Positions 8,720 through 16,297 of a DNA stretch of 64,000 nucleotides are shown piece after piece. Under the pieces are notes generated by a model that worked only from the letters and a program-made list of their open reading frames with translations, did no database searches and was not told the origin of the DNA. Both the position numbers and the translations under genes were made by a program. The stretch's first letter is position 1. Each line of letters starts with the position of its first letter. The DNA is from Bog-473 sp963821755 (GTDB taxonomy: Bacteria > Actinomycetota > Acidimicrobiia > Acidimicrobiales > RAAP-2), in NCBI GenBank assembly GCA_963821755.1, contig CAWGEX010000005.1:62001-126000 (forward strand), written 5' to 3'.

Positions 8720-10084
8720 ATGGTCCGAAGCGACCTGCCTGGCGAACGACGACGTCTTGCTCATGCCCGACGGCACGGGTTCAGCCGGGCCACTGAGGAG
8801 CGCCTGGCTGAGATTGGGCGCCAACTCCCACCGCCGAGCGAGGCGGACCGCAAGATCATGGCTGCCGATCGCGCCGCGCGCCTCAAACGTCGCCTCATTG
8901 TGGGCTTCGTGGTCCTCTTCGTCGTTGCCCTCGTGGTCGGGGGGGCGGTGCAATGGCTTCGGCCTGTGTCCCCGCCTGCCCTGACAGCACTGACGACGCC
9001 CGTGCGCATACCAGGGACAGCTCCTTCGTTGCCATGGCCCCCCACCGGCGAGGCGGCGCTGAGCGTGCAGGGTCTGGGCCCATTGGGGCATGTCCGAGAA
9101 ACCGAGCCCGCACCCATCGCCGGGCTCGCCGGAGTGCTCACGGCCTACGTCGTCTTGAAGGATCACCCCATCTCCACCGGCGGCGACTCCGGGCCCACCA
9201 TCTCGGTGACGCCCCAGACGCTGTCCGCATACCAGTCCGGCAGCGTGGCGGGCGAGCCCGAGGTCACCGTGACCTCCGGCGAGACCCTGACCGAACTCGA
9301 CGCGCTGGAAGGGCTCCTCGTCGGCTCGGGCAACGACATGGCCACGCTCCTCGCCTACTGGGACGCGGGGACCACGTCGGCCTTCGTCGCCAAGATGGAC
9401 CTCACCGCCGGCGCCCTCGGCCTCGGCCACACCCACGTCACGGATCCGAGCGGGGCGGATCCCGGCACCGTCAGCACCCCGAGCGACCTCATTCGCCTCG
9501 GCGAGGCGGCCATGGAGATCCCGGTCTTCAAACAGATCGTGGCGCTCGGCGAGACGACCCTGCCGGTAGCCGGGATCCGCTACAACCCCAATTTCGATTT
9601 GGGCCGGGACGGCATCGTCGGGATCGCGGCCGGATCGGACACGGCCACGAACGGCTGCTACCTCTTCGCCGCCCAGAAGACGGTGAACGGGCAGACCGTC
9701 ACCCTCTATGGGGCGGTGCTCGGCCAGTCCGGGCCGAATGGCCCCAATACCGCTGCGGTGGACGCGGGCGACGCACTGGTGAGGGCTGCGATGCTGGCGG
9801 TCAACGCCGTTCCGGTCTTCCCGGCCCGACACGTTGTCGGAGAGCTGTCCGCACCGTGGGGTGCGTCGGCTCCGGTCACGGTGGCCGGGCCGCTGACCGT
9901 GATCGGCTGGCCCGGCCTGAGCGTTCCCGTCACGGCCCGGCTCAACACATTCAGCGTGCCGCTCGTGGGCGGCGCCGAGATCGGGGTTCTTCAGGTACGC
10001 CAAGGTTCACATGTGACGACCGGGACACTGAAGAGTGCCGCAGCGCTCTCGGGACCCTCTGCGTCCTGGCGCCTCACACGCTGA
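8720..10084 (+). CDS. Membrane-anchored S11 (D-Ala-D-Ala carboxypeptidase-like) protein lacking catalytic residues
   Basis: The 454-residue protein has a cytosolic Arg-rich N-terminus, one transmembrane helix (about 58-80) and an extracytoplasmic domain. That domain aligns well with actinobacterial S11 D,D-carboxypeptidases: TAYVVLKDHPI, LEGLLVGSGND, AFVAKMDLTAGALGLGHTHVTDPSG and LPVAGIRYN. The active-site SxxK tetrad, normally in a PIASLTK context, reads PIAGLAG here (Gly135, Gly138). The KTG motif, normally in a GIKTG context, reads GIAAG (Ala303, Ala304). Only the SGN motif (203-205) survives. The fold is intact and the gene has no frameshift. It is probably a non-hydrolytic peptidoglycan-binding or regulatory homologue. 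It converges on the ABC ATPase gene. Confidence 0.85.
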   Translation: MVRSDLPGERRRLAHARRHGFSRATEERLAEIGRQLPPPSEADRKIMAADRAARLKRRLIVGFVVLFVVALVVGGAVQWLRPVSPPALTALTTPVRIPGTAPSLPWPPTGEAALSVQGLGPLGHVRETEPAPIAGLAGVLTAYVVLKDHPISTGGDSGPTISVTPQTLSAYQSGSVAGEPEVTVTSGETLTELDALEGLLVGSGNDMATLLAYWDAGTTSAFVAKMDLTAGALGLGHTHVTDPSGADPGTVSTPSDLIRLGEAAMEIPVFKQIVALGETTLPVAGIRYNPNFDLGRDGIVGIAAGSDTATNGCYLFAAQKTVNGQTVTLYGAVLGQSGPNGPNTAAVDAGDALVRAAMLAVNAVPVFPARHVVGELSAPWGASAPVTVAGPLTVIGWPGLSVPVTARLNTFSVPLVGGAEIGVLQVRQGSHVTTGTLKSAAALSGPSASWRLTR

Positions 10085-10111
10085 TTGGACGCCGTGGCCT
10101 CACGCCGTCGG

Positions 10112-11218
10112 TCAGGCGCCATCCCCGGGCAACGACCGCCGCATCGCCGCGTGCAGACGTTCGAACGTGAGCATCCCCAGGTAGCGATTGCCGTTGAACA
10201 CGGGAATGGCCGGCGCGTCATGCTGGAGCAGTTCGGCCAGGGCCACGCGCAGCGAGGTGCCGAGGGGAATGCGGGCGGGGAAGGGCCGGAGGTGCTCACC
10301 GACGGTCCCTTCGTAGGGGGGTTCAGGCTTGACCCATCCCTGGACCACGCCGTCGCTGAGGGTGATGGCCCAGTCCTGGGCGGTGCCATGCACCATCTCG
10401 GCCACGTCGGCCATTGATTGACTGGGCCGACAGATCGGCGGATTGACGAGATCGTCTTCCTTGACATCGACCACGGCCAGACGCTTGACGCCGCGATCCT
10501 CGCCGACGAACTCAGCCACGAACGGAGTGCCTGGTTGGCCGAGGATCTCGGGCGGGGTGGCGTACTGCTCCAAGTGGCCACCCACCGACAGCACCGCGAT
10601 CCGATCGGCCAGCTTGGCCGCCTCGTCGATGTCGTGGGTGACCATGACGATGGTCTTCTTGATCTCCTTCTGCAGATCGAGCAACAGGTTCTGCAGGCGT
10701 TGGCGCGTCACGGGGTCTACCGCGCCGAATGGCTCGTCCATGAGGAGCACCGGCGGATCGGCCCCCAGGGCGCGGGCAACGCCGACGCGCTGCCGCTCAC
10801 CGCCGGAGAGCTCGTGCGGATAGCGCCGGGCGTACTGATCGTGATCGAGCCCGACCAGGTCCAGCAGCTCCCTCACCCGGTCTCTGACCTTCTGCTTGTC
10901 CCACCCCAACAGCCGGGGCACGACCGCCACGTTGTCCTCGACCCGGCGGTGCGGGAAGAGCCCCCCCTGCTGGATCACGTACCCGATGCCACGACGGAGC
11001 TCCACCGCATTCATCCCGAGCACGTCGCGCCCGTCAATGAAGATGTGCCCGCCGGAAGGCTCGATGAGGCGATTGATCATCCGCAGGGTGGTGGTCTTGC
11101 CACACCCCGACGGCCCGACCAGGACGCAGAGCTCGCCGTCGACCACCTCGAGGGTGAGTCCGTCAACGGCCGCTGGCCCGTTGTCGTAGCGCTTGGTCAC
11201 CGCATCGAGCGAGATCAT
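10112..11218 (-). CDS. opuCA: Osmoprotectant (betaine/choline-type) ABC transporter ATPase
   Basis: This 368-residue protein is the ATPase of a glycine betaine/carnitine/choline-type importer. It shows Walker A GPSGCGKTT (35-43), a Q-loop at VIQQGG, the signature LSGGERQR (137-144), Walker B LLMDEPFGAVD (158-168) and the switch VTHDIDEA. The C-terminal 110 residues form a CBS-like regulatory region (KRLAVVDVKEDD..., IPVFNGNRYLGMLTFERL) as in OpuA/OpuC/ProV ATPases, where it senses ionic strength. I chose the ATG at 11218; the upstream extension would run into the divergent permease gene. Its promoter must lie in the 85 bp shared with the permease gene. Confidence 0.92.
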   Translation of the reverse strand: MISLDAVTKRYDNGPAAVDGLTLEVVDGELCVLVGPSGCGKTTTLRMINRLIEPSGGHIFIDGRDVLGMNAVELRRGIGYVIQQGGLFPHRRVEDNVAVVPRLLGWDKQKVRDRVRELLDLVGLDHDQYARRYPHELSGGERQRVGVARALGADPPVLLMDEPFGAVDPVTRQRLQNLLLDLQKEIKKTIVMVTHDIDEAAKLADRIAVLSVGGHLEQYATPPEILGQPGTPFVAEFVGEDRGVKRLAVVDVKEDDLVNPPICRPSQSMADVAEMVHGTAQDWAITLSDGVVQGWVKPEPPYEGTVGEHLRPFPARIPLGTSLRVALAELLQHDAPAIPVFNGNRYLGMLTFERLHAAMRRSLPGDGA

Positions 11219-11303
11219 GCGCCATAACGCTACTGGCAAGGGGTGGGTCTGGCCCGGGGGCGGACGGTGCGCCACGGGCACCGGGACCGGTAACGTCGCC
11301 GGA

Positions 11304-11987
11304 ATGATGCTGGGCAACGTGATCCAGTGGAGCTTCATCACGCAACAGTGGTCCGAGATCCAGGCCGACCTCGTGCAGCACATCGAGCTCACCCTCATTG
11401 CGGTGGCTATCGGGCTCTGCCTGTCGGTCCCGCTGGCGCTGGTGGCCTGGCGCTTCCCGATCACCCGGGCACCCCTGGTCGGCTTCGCCAGCCTGCTGTA
11501 CATCATCCCGTCGGTGGCGCTCTTCGCCATCGTGGGCGCCTACACCGGCTACATCGCCTCGTACACCACGGCCGAGATCGCGCTGGTGGGCTACACCATG
11601 CTCATCTTGATGTGGAACACGCTGGCCGGGTTGGCCGCCGTGCCGGAAGAAGCCCGCGAAGCGTCGGTGGCCCTGGGCAACACGCGCTCGGCCACGCTCT
11701 GGCGGGTCGAGCTCCCTCTGGCCCTGCCTTACATCTTCGCCGGATTGCGCGTGGCCACCTCCACCGTGGTGGGCCTGGTGACGGTGACGGTCTTCATCGG
11801 GCTGGGTGGGCTGGGCCAGCTCATCCAGTACGGCTTCAACACCGCCTTCACCACACCCATCATCGTGGCGCTGGTGCTGGCGGTCGCCCTGGCGGCCGTC
11901 TTCGATCTCTGCCTGGTCCTGCATCGAACGGGTGGTCGTCCCGTGGAGCCGATCGACCCGGCGCGTCGCGGCGCGGGCCTGACATGA
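11304..11987 (+). CDS. opuCB: Osmoprotectant ABC transporter permease (first)
   Basis: The 227-residue inner-membrane permease has five to six helices. Its BPD_transp_1 coupling loop is EEAREASVALGNTRSATLWRVELPLALP, the EAA-type motif that docks the ATPase. The length and the GGLGQLIQYGF segment match OpuCB/ProW-like permeases. The start is one of two adjacent ATGs at 11304 and 11307; the open frame extends further upstream but would overlap the divergent ATPase gene. The stop overlaps the next permease start (ATGA at 11984-11987), so translation is coupled. Confidence 0.9.
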   Translation: MMLGNVIQWSFITQQWSEIQADLVQHIELTLIAVAIGLCLSVPLALVAWRFPITRAPLVGFASLLYIIPSVALFAIVGAYTGYIASYTTAEIALVGYTMLILMWNTLAGLAAVPEEAREASVALGNTRSATLWRVELPLALPYIFAGLRVATSTVVGLVTVTVFIGLGGLGQLIQYGFNTAFTTPIIVALVLAVALAAVFDLCLVLHRTGGRPVEPIDPARRGAGLT

Positions 11988-12721
11988 ACTTCTTCCATCA
12001 GGTGGTGAACTACTTCGGCGACGGGGCCAACTGGACCGGACCGACCGGCATCCCGACGCTCTTCTACCGCCAGTTCATCCTCTCGGCCTCGGTCATCGTG
12101 GTCGCCATCGTGCTGGGTGGGGGAGCCGGAGTGGTCTTGGGCCATACCGGCCGCGGTTCGTTGGTGGCGGTGAACGCGGCCAACGCCTTCCGGGCCGTGC
12201 CCAGCCTGGCCCTGCTGACCCTCTTGGCCATCAGTCCGCAGATCTCGCTGAAGTGGGGCGGCTTCCTGGCCTCGTTCATCGCGCTGACGGTGCTGGCCGT
12301 GCCGCCCATCCTGACCAACACCTACGTCGGGATCCGGGAAGTGGACGCCGACGTCACCGACGCCGCCCGGGCCATGGGGCTCAGGGGTTGGCAGATCATG
12401 GGCCGGGTGGAGTTGCCGCTGGCGCTGCCCTTCATCGTGGCCGGCATCCGCACGGCGGCCATCGAGGTGGTGGCCACGTCCACCCTGGCGGCCTACGTCA
12501 GCTACTCGGACCTGGGGACGCCGCTGTTGGCCGGCCTCAGCAGCAATAACAGCGTCGAGGCATTCTGCGCCTCGCTCCTGGTCATCCTGCTGGCCGCCCT
12601 CTTCGCCGTGGCTCTTGGTCTGCTCCAACGAGCGGTCACCCCGGCCGGGCTGCGCCATCACCGTCGAGCGGGGAACATGTTGGCCCCGGCGCCGGCCGTC
12701 GAGGGGGCCGCGGCGGCCTGA
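11984..12721 (+). CDS. opuCD: Osmoprotectant ABC transporter permease (second)
   Basis: The 245-residue permease is a paralogue of the preceding gene, with the same fold and an EAA loop TDAARAMGLRGWQIMGRVELPLALP. It carries an N-terminal amphipathic stretch (about 1-25) before the first helix. Two different permeases plus one ATPase and one binding protein is the OpuC/OpuB arrangement. The C-terminus beyond about residue 215 is an Ala-rich tail. The binding-protein gene follows after 150 bp. Confidence 0.9.
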   Translation: MNFFHQVVNYFGDGANWTGPTGIPTLFYRQFILSASVIVVAIVLGGGAGVVLGHTGRGSLVAVNAANAFRAVPSLALLTLLAISPQISLKWGGFLASFIALTVLAVPPILTNTYVGIREVDADVTDAARAMGLRGWQIMGRVELPLALPFIVAGIRTAAIEVVATSTLAAYVSYSDLGTPLLAGLSSNNSVEAFCASLLVILLAALFAVALGLLQRAVTPAGLRHHRRAGNMLAPAPAVEGAAAA

Positions 12722-12872
12722 CCTGCCACGTTGACCTGCCACCTTGACAATCCTGAGTGACCTACTCATGATTAGGTCGTCGTTACAGTCGTGTGACGAA
12801 ACAGGGTTTGCCGAAATTGCAATACGGGTACCGGTAGCACCACTCCAATTCCCTCGACGAAAAGGACCGCTC

Positions 12873-13778
12873 ATGCGCTTGACCCGCCTTCTCATGGGAG
12901 CAGTTGCGCTGACCATGCTGGTCACCCTCAGCACCTCGGCCGTCGCTTCGGCGGCCTCGAAACCGACCATCATCATCGGCTCGACCAACTTCGAAGAGCA
13001 GGCCATCGTGGCCAACCTCTACGGCGACGTCCTCAAGAAGGCCGGGTACCCGGTGACGGTGGAGCCGGCCGCCGGCACCCGGGCCATCGTGGTGCCCGCC
13101 ATCAAGAGCGGGCAGATCGATCTCGAGGCCGACTACGCCGGCTCGCTGGTCAACTTCTTGAACAACGGCGTCTCCACCCCGGTGGCCGACAGCCTGTCCA
13201 CGGCCGTGCCGAGCCTGAAGAAGAGCCTGAACCCCTCCGGTGTCACCGTGCTCACGCCCGCCCCGGCCCTCGACACCAACGTCTTCGTGGTGACCAAGGC
13301 CACGGCCAGCAAGTACCACCTGACCACCATCTCGAGCCTGAAGCCGGTCGCCTCCAAGCTGGTGCTCGGCGGCCCGCCCGAATGCCCGACCAACGCCGGC
13401 TGCCTGCCGGGCCTGGAGAAGACCTACGGCTTGAAGTTCTCCAGTTTCAAGGCCACCGACGAGGCCGGCCCGATCAGCGTGGCCGCGCTCAAGAACGGCG
13501 AGGTCCAGGTGGTCGAGCTGTTCTCCAGTGACGGCAATGTGGTCTCCAACAACTTCGTCGCCCTCAAGGACAACAAGAACCTGGAGGCGGCCGACTACAT
13601 CACCCCGGTCATCCGCACCTCGGTGGACTCGACCCAGGTGGCCAGCGCCATCAACAAGGTGTCGGCCAAGCTCACGACGGCACAGATCTCCAAGTTGAAC
13701 CTCCTGGTGACCGGTCCCCAGAAAGAGGCGCCGGCCGCCGTGGCCCAGACCTGGTTGCAGCAACAGGGTCTGGGTTGA
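12873..13778 (+). CDS. opuCC: Osmoprotectant ABC transporter substrate-binding protein
   Basis: This 301-residue OpuAC-type binding protein captures quaternary amines such as glycine betaine or choline outside the cell. After a signal peptide (about residues 1-28, ending AVASAAS) the mature domain begins TIIIGSTNFEEQAIVANLYGDVLKKAG, a typical OpuCC opening, with the second lobe at PECPTNAGCLPGLEKTYGL. No lipobox cysteine follows the signal peptide, although Gram-positive binding proteins are usually lipoproteins, so it may be free or held by the permeases. AAAGGA lies just before the ATG. The 150-bp gap upstream holds short TTGACCTGCCAC-like repeats. Confidence 0.9.
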   Translation: MRLTRLLMGAVALTMLVTLSTSAVASAASKPTIIIGSTNFEEQAIVANLYGDVLKKAGYPVTVEPAAGTRAIVVPAIKSGQIDLEADYAGSLVNFLNNGVSTPVADSLSTAVPSLKKSLNPSGVTVLTPAPALDTNVFVVTKATASKYHLTTISSLKPVASKLVLGGPPECPTNAGCLPGLEKTYGLKFSSFKATDEAGPISVAALKNGEVQVVELFSSDGNVVSNNFVALKDNKNLEAADYITPVIRTSVDSTQVASAINKVSAKLTTAQISKLNLLVTGPQKEAPAAVAQTWLQQQGLG

Positions 13779-13866
13779 CGCGCTGACTTTCTGACGCGCT
13801 GACTCGATCGATGGATGACCAAGGGGCCGGCCCGCCTGCGCCTGGCTGATTGAGCCCGGCGATTGA

Positions 13867-13893
13867 GACGGCGTCGCGCGAACGAACGCCGTC
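13867..13893. terminator. Bidirectional terminator-like hairpin between opuCC and the rhodanese gene
   Basis: GACGGCGT (13867-13874) and ACGCCGTC (13886-13893) form a perfect 8-bp stem with an 11-nt loop, between two convergent genes. No clear U-tract follows on either strand, so termination efficiency is uncertain. A 13-bp direct repeat (TGACGCGCTGACT) lies upstream near 13780-13803. Confidence 0.55.
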
Positions 13894-13896
13894 CCG

Positions 13897-14286
13897 CTAG
13901 GGCGTTGCGGGCGGACGCGTCGGAAGCCCCGCCGCCTTCCAGGCCGCGAACCCACCATCGAGATCGGTGGTGTGCGGCCGGCCCAGGCTGATCAGGCTGG
14001 CCGCGGCCAAGCTGGAGGCGTAGCCCTCCTGGCACATGATCACCACCGTGCGGTCGGCATCATCGGCTTCGGGTAGCCGGTGTGAGCCCAGCGGGTCGAG
14101 CCGCCACTCCAGGTCGTTGCGCTCGACGATGAGGGCACCGGGCACCTCACCGAACGCCGCCCGTTGGGCGGCCGGGCGGATGTCGATCAACAGGCCACCG
14201 TCGTCCAGGATCTGGCGGGCCCGCTCGGCATCGACCCGGCGCAACAGCTGCCGGGCGTCGGCCAGCAGCCGATCGACCCCGCTCAC
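13897..14286 (-). CDS. Rhodanese-like domain protein
   Basis: The protein (129 residues from the GTG at 14286) has one rhodanese domain. The first motif is GGLLIDIRPAAQRAAFGEVPGA and the active-site loop is MCQEGYASSLAA with its catalytic Cys. It ends in the typical LDGGFAAWKAAGLP. It should transfer sulfur from a thiosulfate or persulfide donor to an acceptor such as cyanide or a thiol. The GTG overlaps the cysteine dioxygenase stop (GTGA), the reason for preferring it over the GTG at 14295. Coupling to cysteine dioxygenase points to cysteine catabolism or sulfide/persulfide handling. Confidence 0.88.
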   Translation of the reverse strand: MSGVDRLLADARQLLRRVDAERARQILDDGGLLIDIRPAAQRAAFGEVPGALIVERNDLEWRLDPLGSHRLPEADDADRTVVIMCQEGYASSLAAASLISLGRPHTTDLDGGFAAWKAAGLPTRPPATP

Positions 14287-14837
14287 GGGGCCCACGCCGG
14301 ATCGGCCCGGTATTCGGCCCGTTCGACCACCAGTCTCGGTCCCTCCTGGCGGTAGAAGGTCATCGACGCCATGGGCGGAGAGTAGACGTGGACACTGGTG
14401 GCCGGCACGTCACCGATGTTCACGACGTCGTGGATGTGGCTGGGGCCGAACGCGGATCCTCCCCCGACTTCCAACGTGCGGTGGATCAAGCCGTCACCTC
14501 GGCCGAGCGAGTGTTCCTCCAACGCACCGTCGACCACCCACAGCGCGCCCGATGACCCTCCGTGGTCGTGCAATTCGAGCCCCTGGTCCCTCGGCCAATG
14601 GATGGCCCAGATCTCAAGGTCGTCGGTGAGTTCCAACAGCTCGTAGGAACGGGCCGACAGGTCGTGGCTCGCCCGCGGCAACACGTCGGCGAGCGATTCG
14701 ACGTAGTGCTGCACCAGGCCGAGGAGCTCCAAGGGGCCCACCTTGAAGTCAGTCCCGGCCCGACCACCGGAACGCTCGCTGGACGGGGTGAGGTGGGAGC
14801 CGGTGGATCCGGGTGCGGCGGCCTGCGTGATCGTCAT
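14283..14837 (-). CDS. Cysteine dioxygenase family protein
   Basis: Cysteine dioxygenases oxidise cysteine to cysteine sulfinate with a mononuclear iron in a cupin fold. The 184-residue protein shows the iron-binding HxH in LELHDHGGSSG (His90, His92) and the third histidine in GPSHIHDVVN (His134 or His136). The C-terminal SVHVYSPPM matches the CDO_I family; length is normal for bacterial enzymes. It heads a two-gene operon with the rhodanese and is divergent from an old-yellow-enzyme gene. Two direct repeats lie in the shared upstream region. A 3-mercaptopropionate dioxygenase specificity cannot be excluded. Confidence 0.88.
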   Translation of the reverse strand: MTITQAAAPGSTGSHLTPSSERSGGRAGTDFKVGPLELLGLVQHYVESLADVLPRASHDLSARSYELLELTDDLEIWAIHWPRDQGLELHDHGGSSGALWVVDGALEEHSLGRGDGLIHRTLEVGGGSAFGPSHIHDVVNIGDVPATSVHVYSPPMASMTFYRQEGPRLVVERAEYRADPAWAP

Positions 14838-14880
14838 CGGGCGTGTCTTCTCTCGGGTGCTTGCGGCTTGGGGCTAAACC

Positions 14881-14920
14881 TTTATTCCCGATCAGTTTAG
14901 TCGTCTTTATCCCCCGATCA
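14881..14920 (-). promoter_or_regulatory. Direct-repeat operator candidate upstream of the cysteine dioxygenase operon
   Basis: Two near-identical AT-rich blocks stand out from the GC-rich background: TTTATTCCCGATCA (14881-14894) and TTTATCCCCCGATCA (14906-14920), 25 bp apart. On the minus strand they read TGATCGGGAATAAA and TGATCGGGGGATAAA, 44-83 bp before the cysteine dioxygenase ATG. The spacing of about 2.4 helical turns suits two regulator dimers side by side. An Rrf2-family cysteine or iron-sulfur responsive regulator is plausible, but that assignment is inference. Confidence 0.5.
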
Positions 14921-15040
14921 ACTGCAGACCCCATCTCGGCCCGGCTCGGCGGGCCCGCGTGCATCACGTGGTCCGGTGGGCCAAGGTAAGGCGGGCGCCA
15001 CCAGATCCAAGGCCGGCGCTACCGAGAGGGAGTCCCAGCC

Positions 15041-16282
15041 ATGCCCGCAGCCGGTCGATCGAGACCAGGTCCACCCAAGGTCTTCGCCTCCGCCACCCTG
15101 GGTCCGGTCACCCTCCGGAACCGCATCATCAAAGCCGCCACCTTCGAAGGCGTCATGCCGGGGGGCGAGGTCAGCGACCAACTCATCGAGTTCCATCGCC
15201 AGGTCGCCCAGGGTGGCGCCGCCATGAGCACCGTGGCCTACCTGGCCGTCTCTCCCGAGGGCCGCACCGATCGCCACTGCCTCCTCCTCGACCAGGCGAC
15301 CCTGCCCGGACTGCGCCGCCTCACCGATGCGGTGCACGCGGAGGGCGCCGCGGCCGCGGCGCAGGTCGGGCACGCCGGCCCGGTGGCCAATGCGCGCTCC
15401 AACCGTGCGCCGTCGCTCTCGCCCTCCGGCGGCTGGACCCCGCTGGGCACGCGCCTGCGCGCCGCCACGGGGACCGACGTCGACCGCATCACCGAGGACT
15501 ATCGACGCGCCGCCCTCGTCGCCGTCGAAGCCGGATTCGACAGCATCGAGGTGCACGTCGGGCACAACTATCTGCTCAGTGCCTTTTTGAGCCCCAAGCT
15601 CAACCGCCGCGACGACACCTACGGCGGGAGCGTGGAGAACCGGGCCCGCTTCCCCCGCCGGGTCCTCCGGGCCGTGCGCGACGCCGTCGGCGACCGTGTC
15701 GCCGTCACGGCCAAGCTCAACATGGCCGACGGCGTGCCGGGCGGCCTCTGGCTCGAGGACAGCCTCGCCGTGGCCGCCCTCATGGAGTCCGACGGCGTGC
15801 TCGATGCGATCGAGCTCACCGGCGGTAGCTCGCTGTCCAACCCGATGTACCTCTTCCGGGGCGAAGCACCGTTGCGCGAGTTCGGCGCCACCCTGCCCGG
15901 GCCGGCGCGACTCGGATTCAAACTCGTCGGCCGCCGCTTCCTGCGTTCCTACCCCTACGAGGAGGCGTTCTTCCTGCCCTACGCCCGGCAGTTTCTCGAC
16001 GCCCTCTCCCTTCCCCTCATCCTCCTGGGCGGGATCACCCGCCTCGAGACGATCGAGTCGGCACTGGGCGAGGGCTTCGCCTTCGTGGCCATGGCCCGGG
16101 CCCTCCTGCGCGAGCCCGACCTCATCACCCGCATGCAGGCGGGGTCGGCCACATCGTCTCTGTGCATCCACTGCAACCAGTGCATGCCGACCATCTACTC
16201 GGGAACGCGCTGCGTCCTGGTCAAGGGCGGCGCCGGGGCGGGATCGAGGGCGAGCGCCCCCCTATCATCGGACGGCGGGTAG
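15041..16282 (+). CDS. NADH:flavin oxidoreductase (old yellow enzyme family)
   Basis: The 413-residue protein is a stand-alone TIM-barrel old-yellow-enzyme homologue. It has the opening LGPVTLRNRIIKAATFEG, the QVGHAG motif, the EVHVGHNYLLSAFLSPKLNRRDD region with active-site histidines, and GGITRLETIESAL near the phosphate-binding end. The C-terminal CIHCNQC...TRC (C-x2-C-x2-C-x9-C) may hold an iron-sulfur cluster, as in the 2,4-dienoyl-CoA reductase branch. The FAD/NAD domain of those enzymes is missing. It probably reduces an activated C=C bond with FMN; the substrate is unknown. The DMT transporter gene follows after 15 bp, so the two are probably cotranscribed. Confidence 0.9.
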   Translation: MPAAGRSRPGPPKVFASATLGPVTLRNRIIKAATFEGVMPGGEVSDQLIEFHRQVAQGGAAMSTVAYLAVSPEGRTDRHCLLLDQATLPGLRRLTDAVHAEGAAAAAQVGHAGPVANARSNRAPSLSPSGGWTPLGTRLRAATGTDVDRITEDYRRAALVAVEAGFDSIEVHVGHNYLLSAFLSPKLNRRDDTYGGSVENRARFPRRVLRAVRDAVGDRVAVTAKLNMADGVPGGLWLEDSLAVAALMESDGVLDAIELTGGSSLSNPMYLFRGEAPLREFGATLPGPARLGFKLVGRRFLRSYPYEEAFFLPYARQFLDALSLPLILLGGITRLETIESALGEGFAFVAMARALLREPDLITRMQAGSATSSLCIHCNQCMPTIYSGTRCVLVKGGAGAGSRASAPLSSDGG

Positions 16283-16297
16283 GGAGGAGGAAGGGCC

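Noticed and set aside
7931..10003. A 690-residue open frame on the minus strand
   Set aside because: It runs antisense through the SHOCT and S11 genes, has Arg/Gly-rich low-complexity translation and no family match; it is a GC-rich shadow.
10112..11530. Longer ABC ATPase starting near 11530
   Set aside because: The extra residues have no family similarity and would overlap the divergent permease gene; the Met at 11218 starts the ATPase domain at the usual place.
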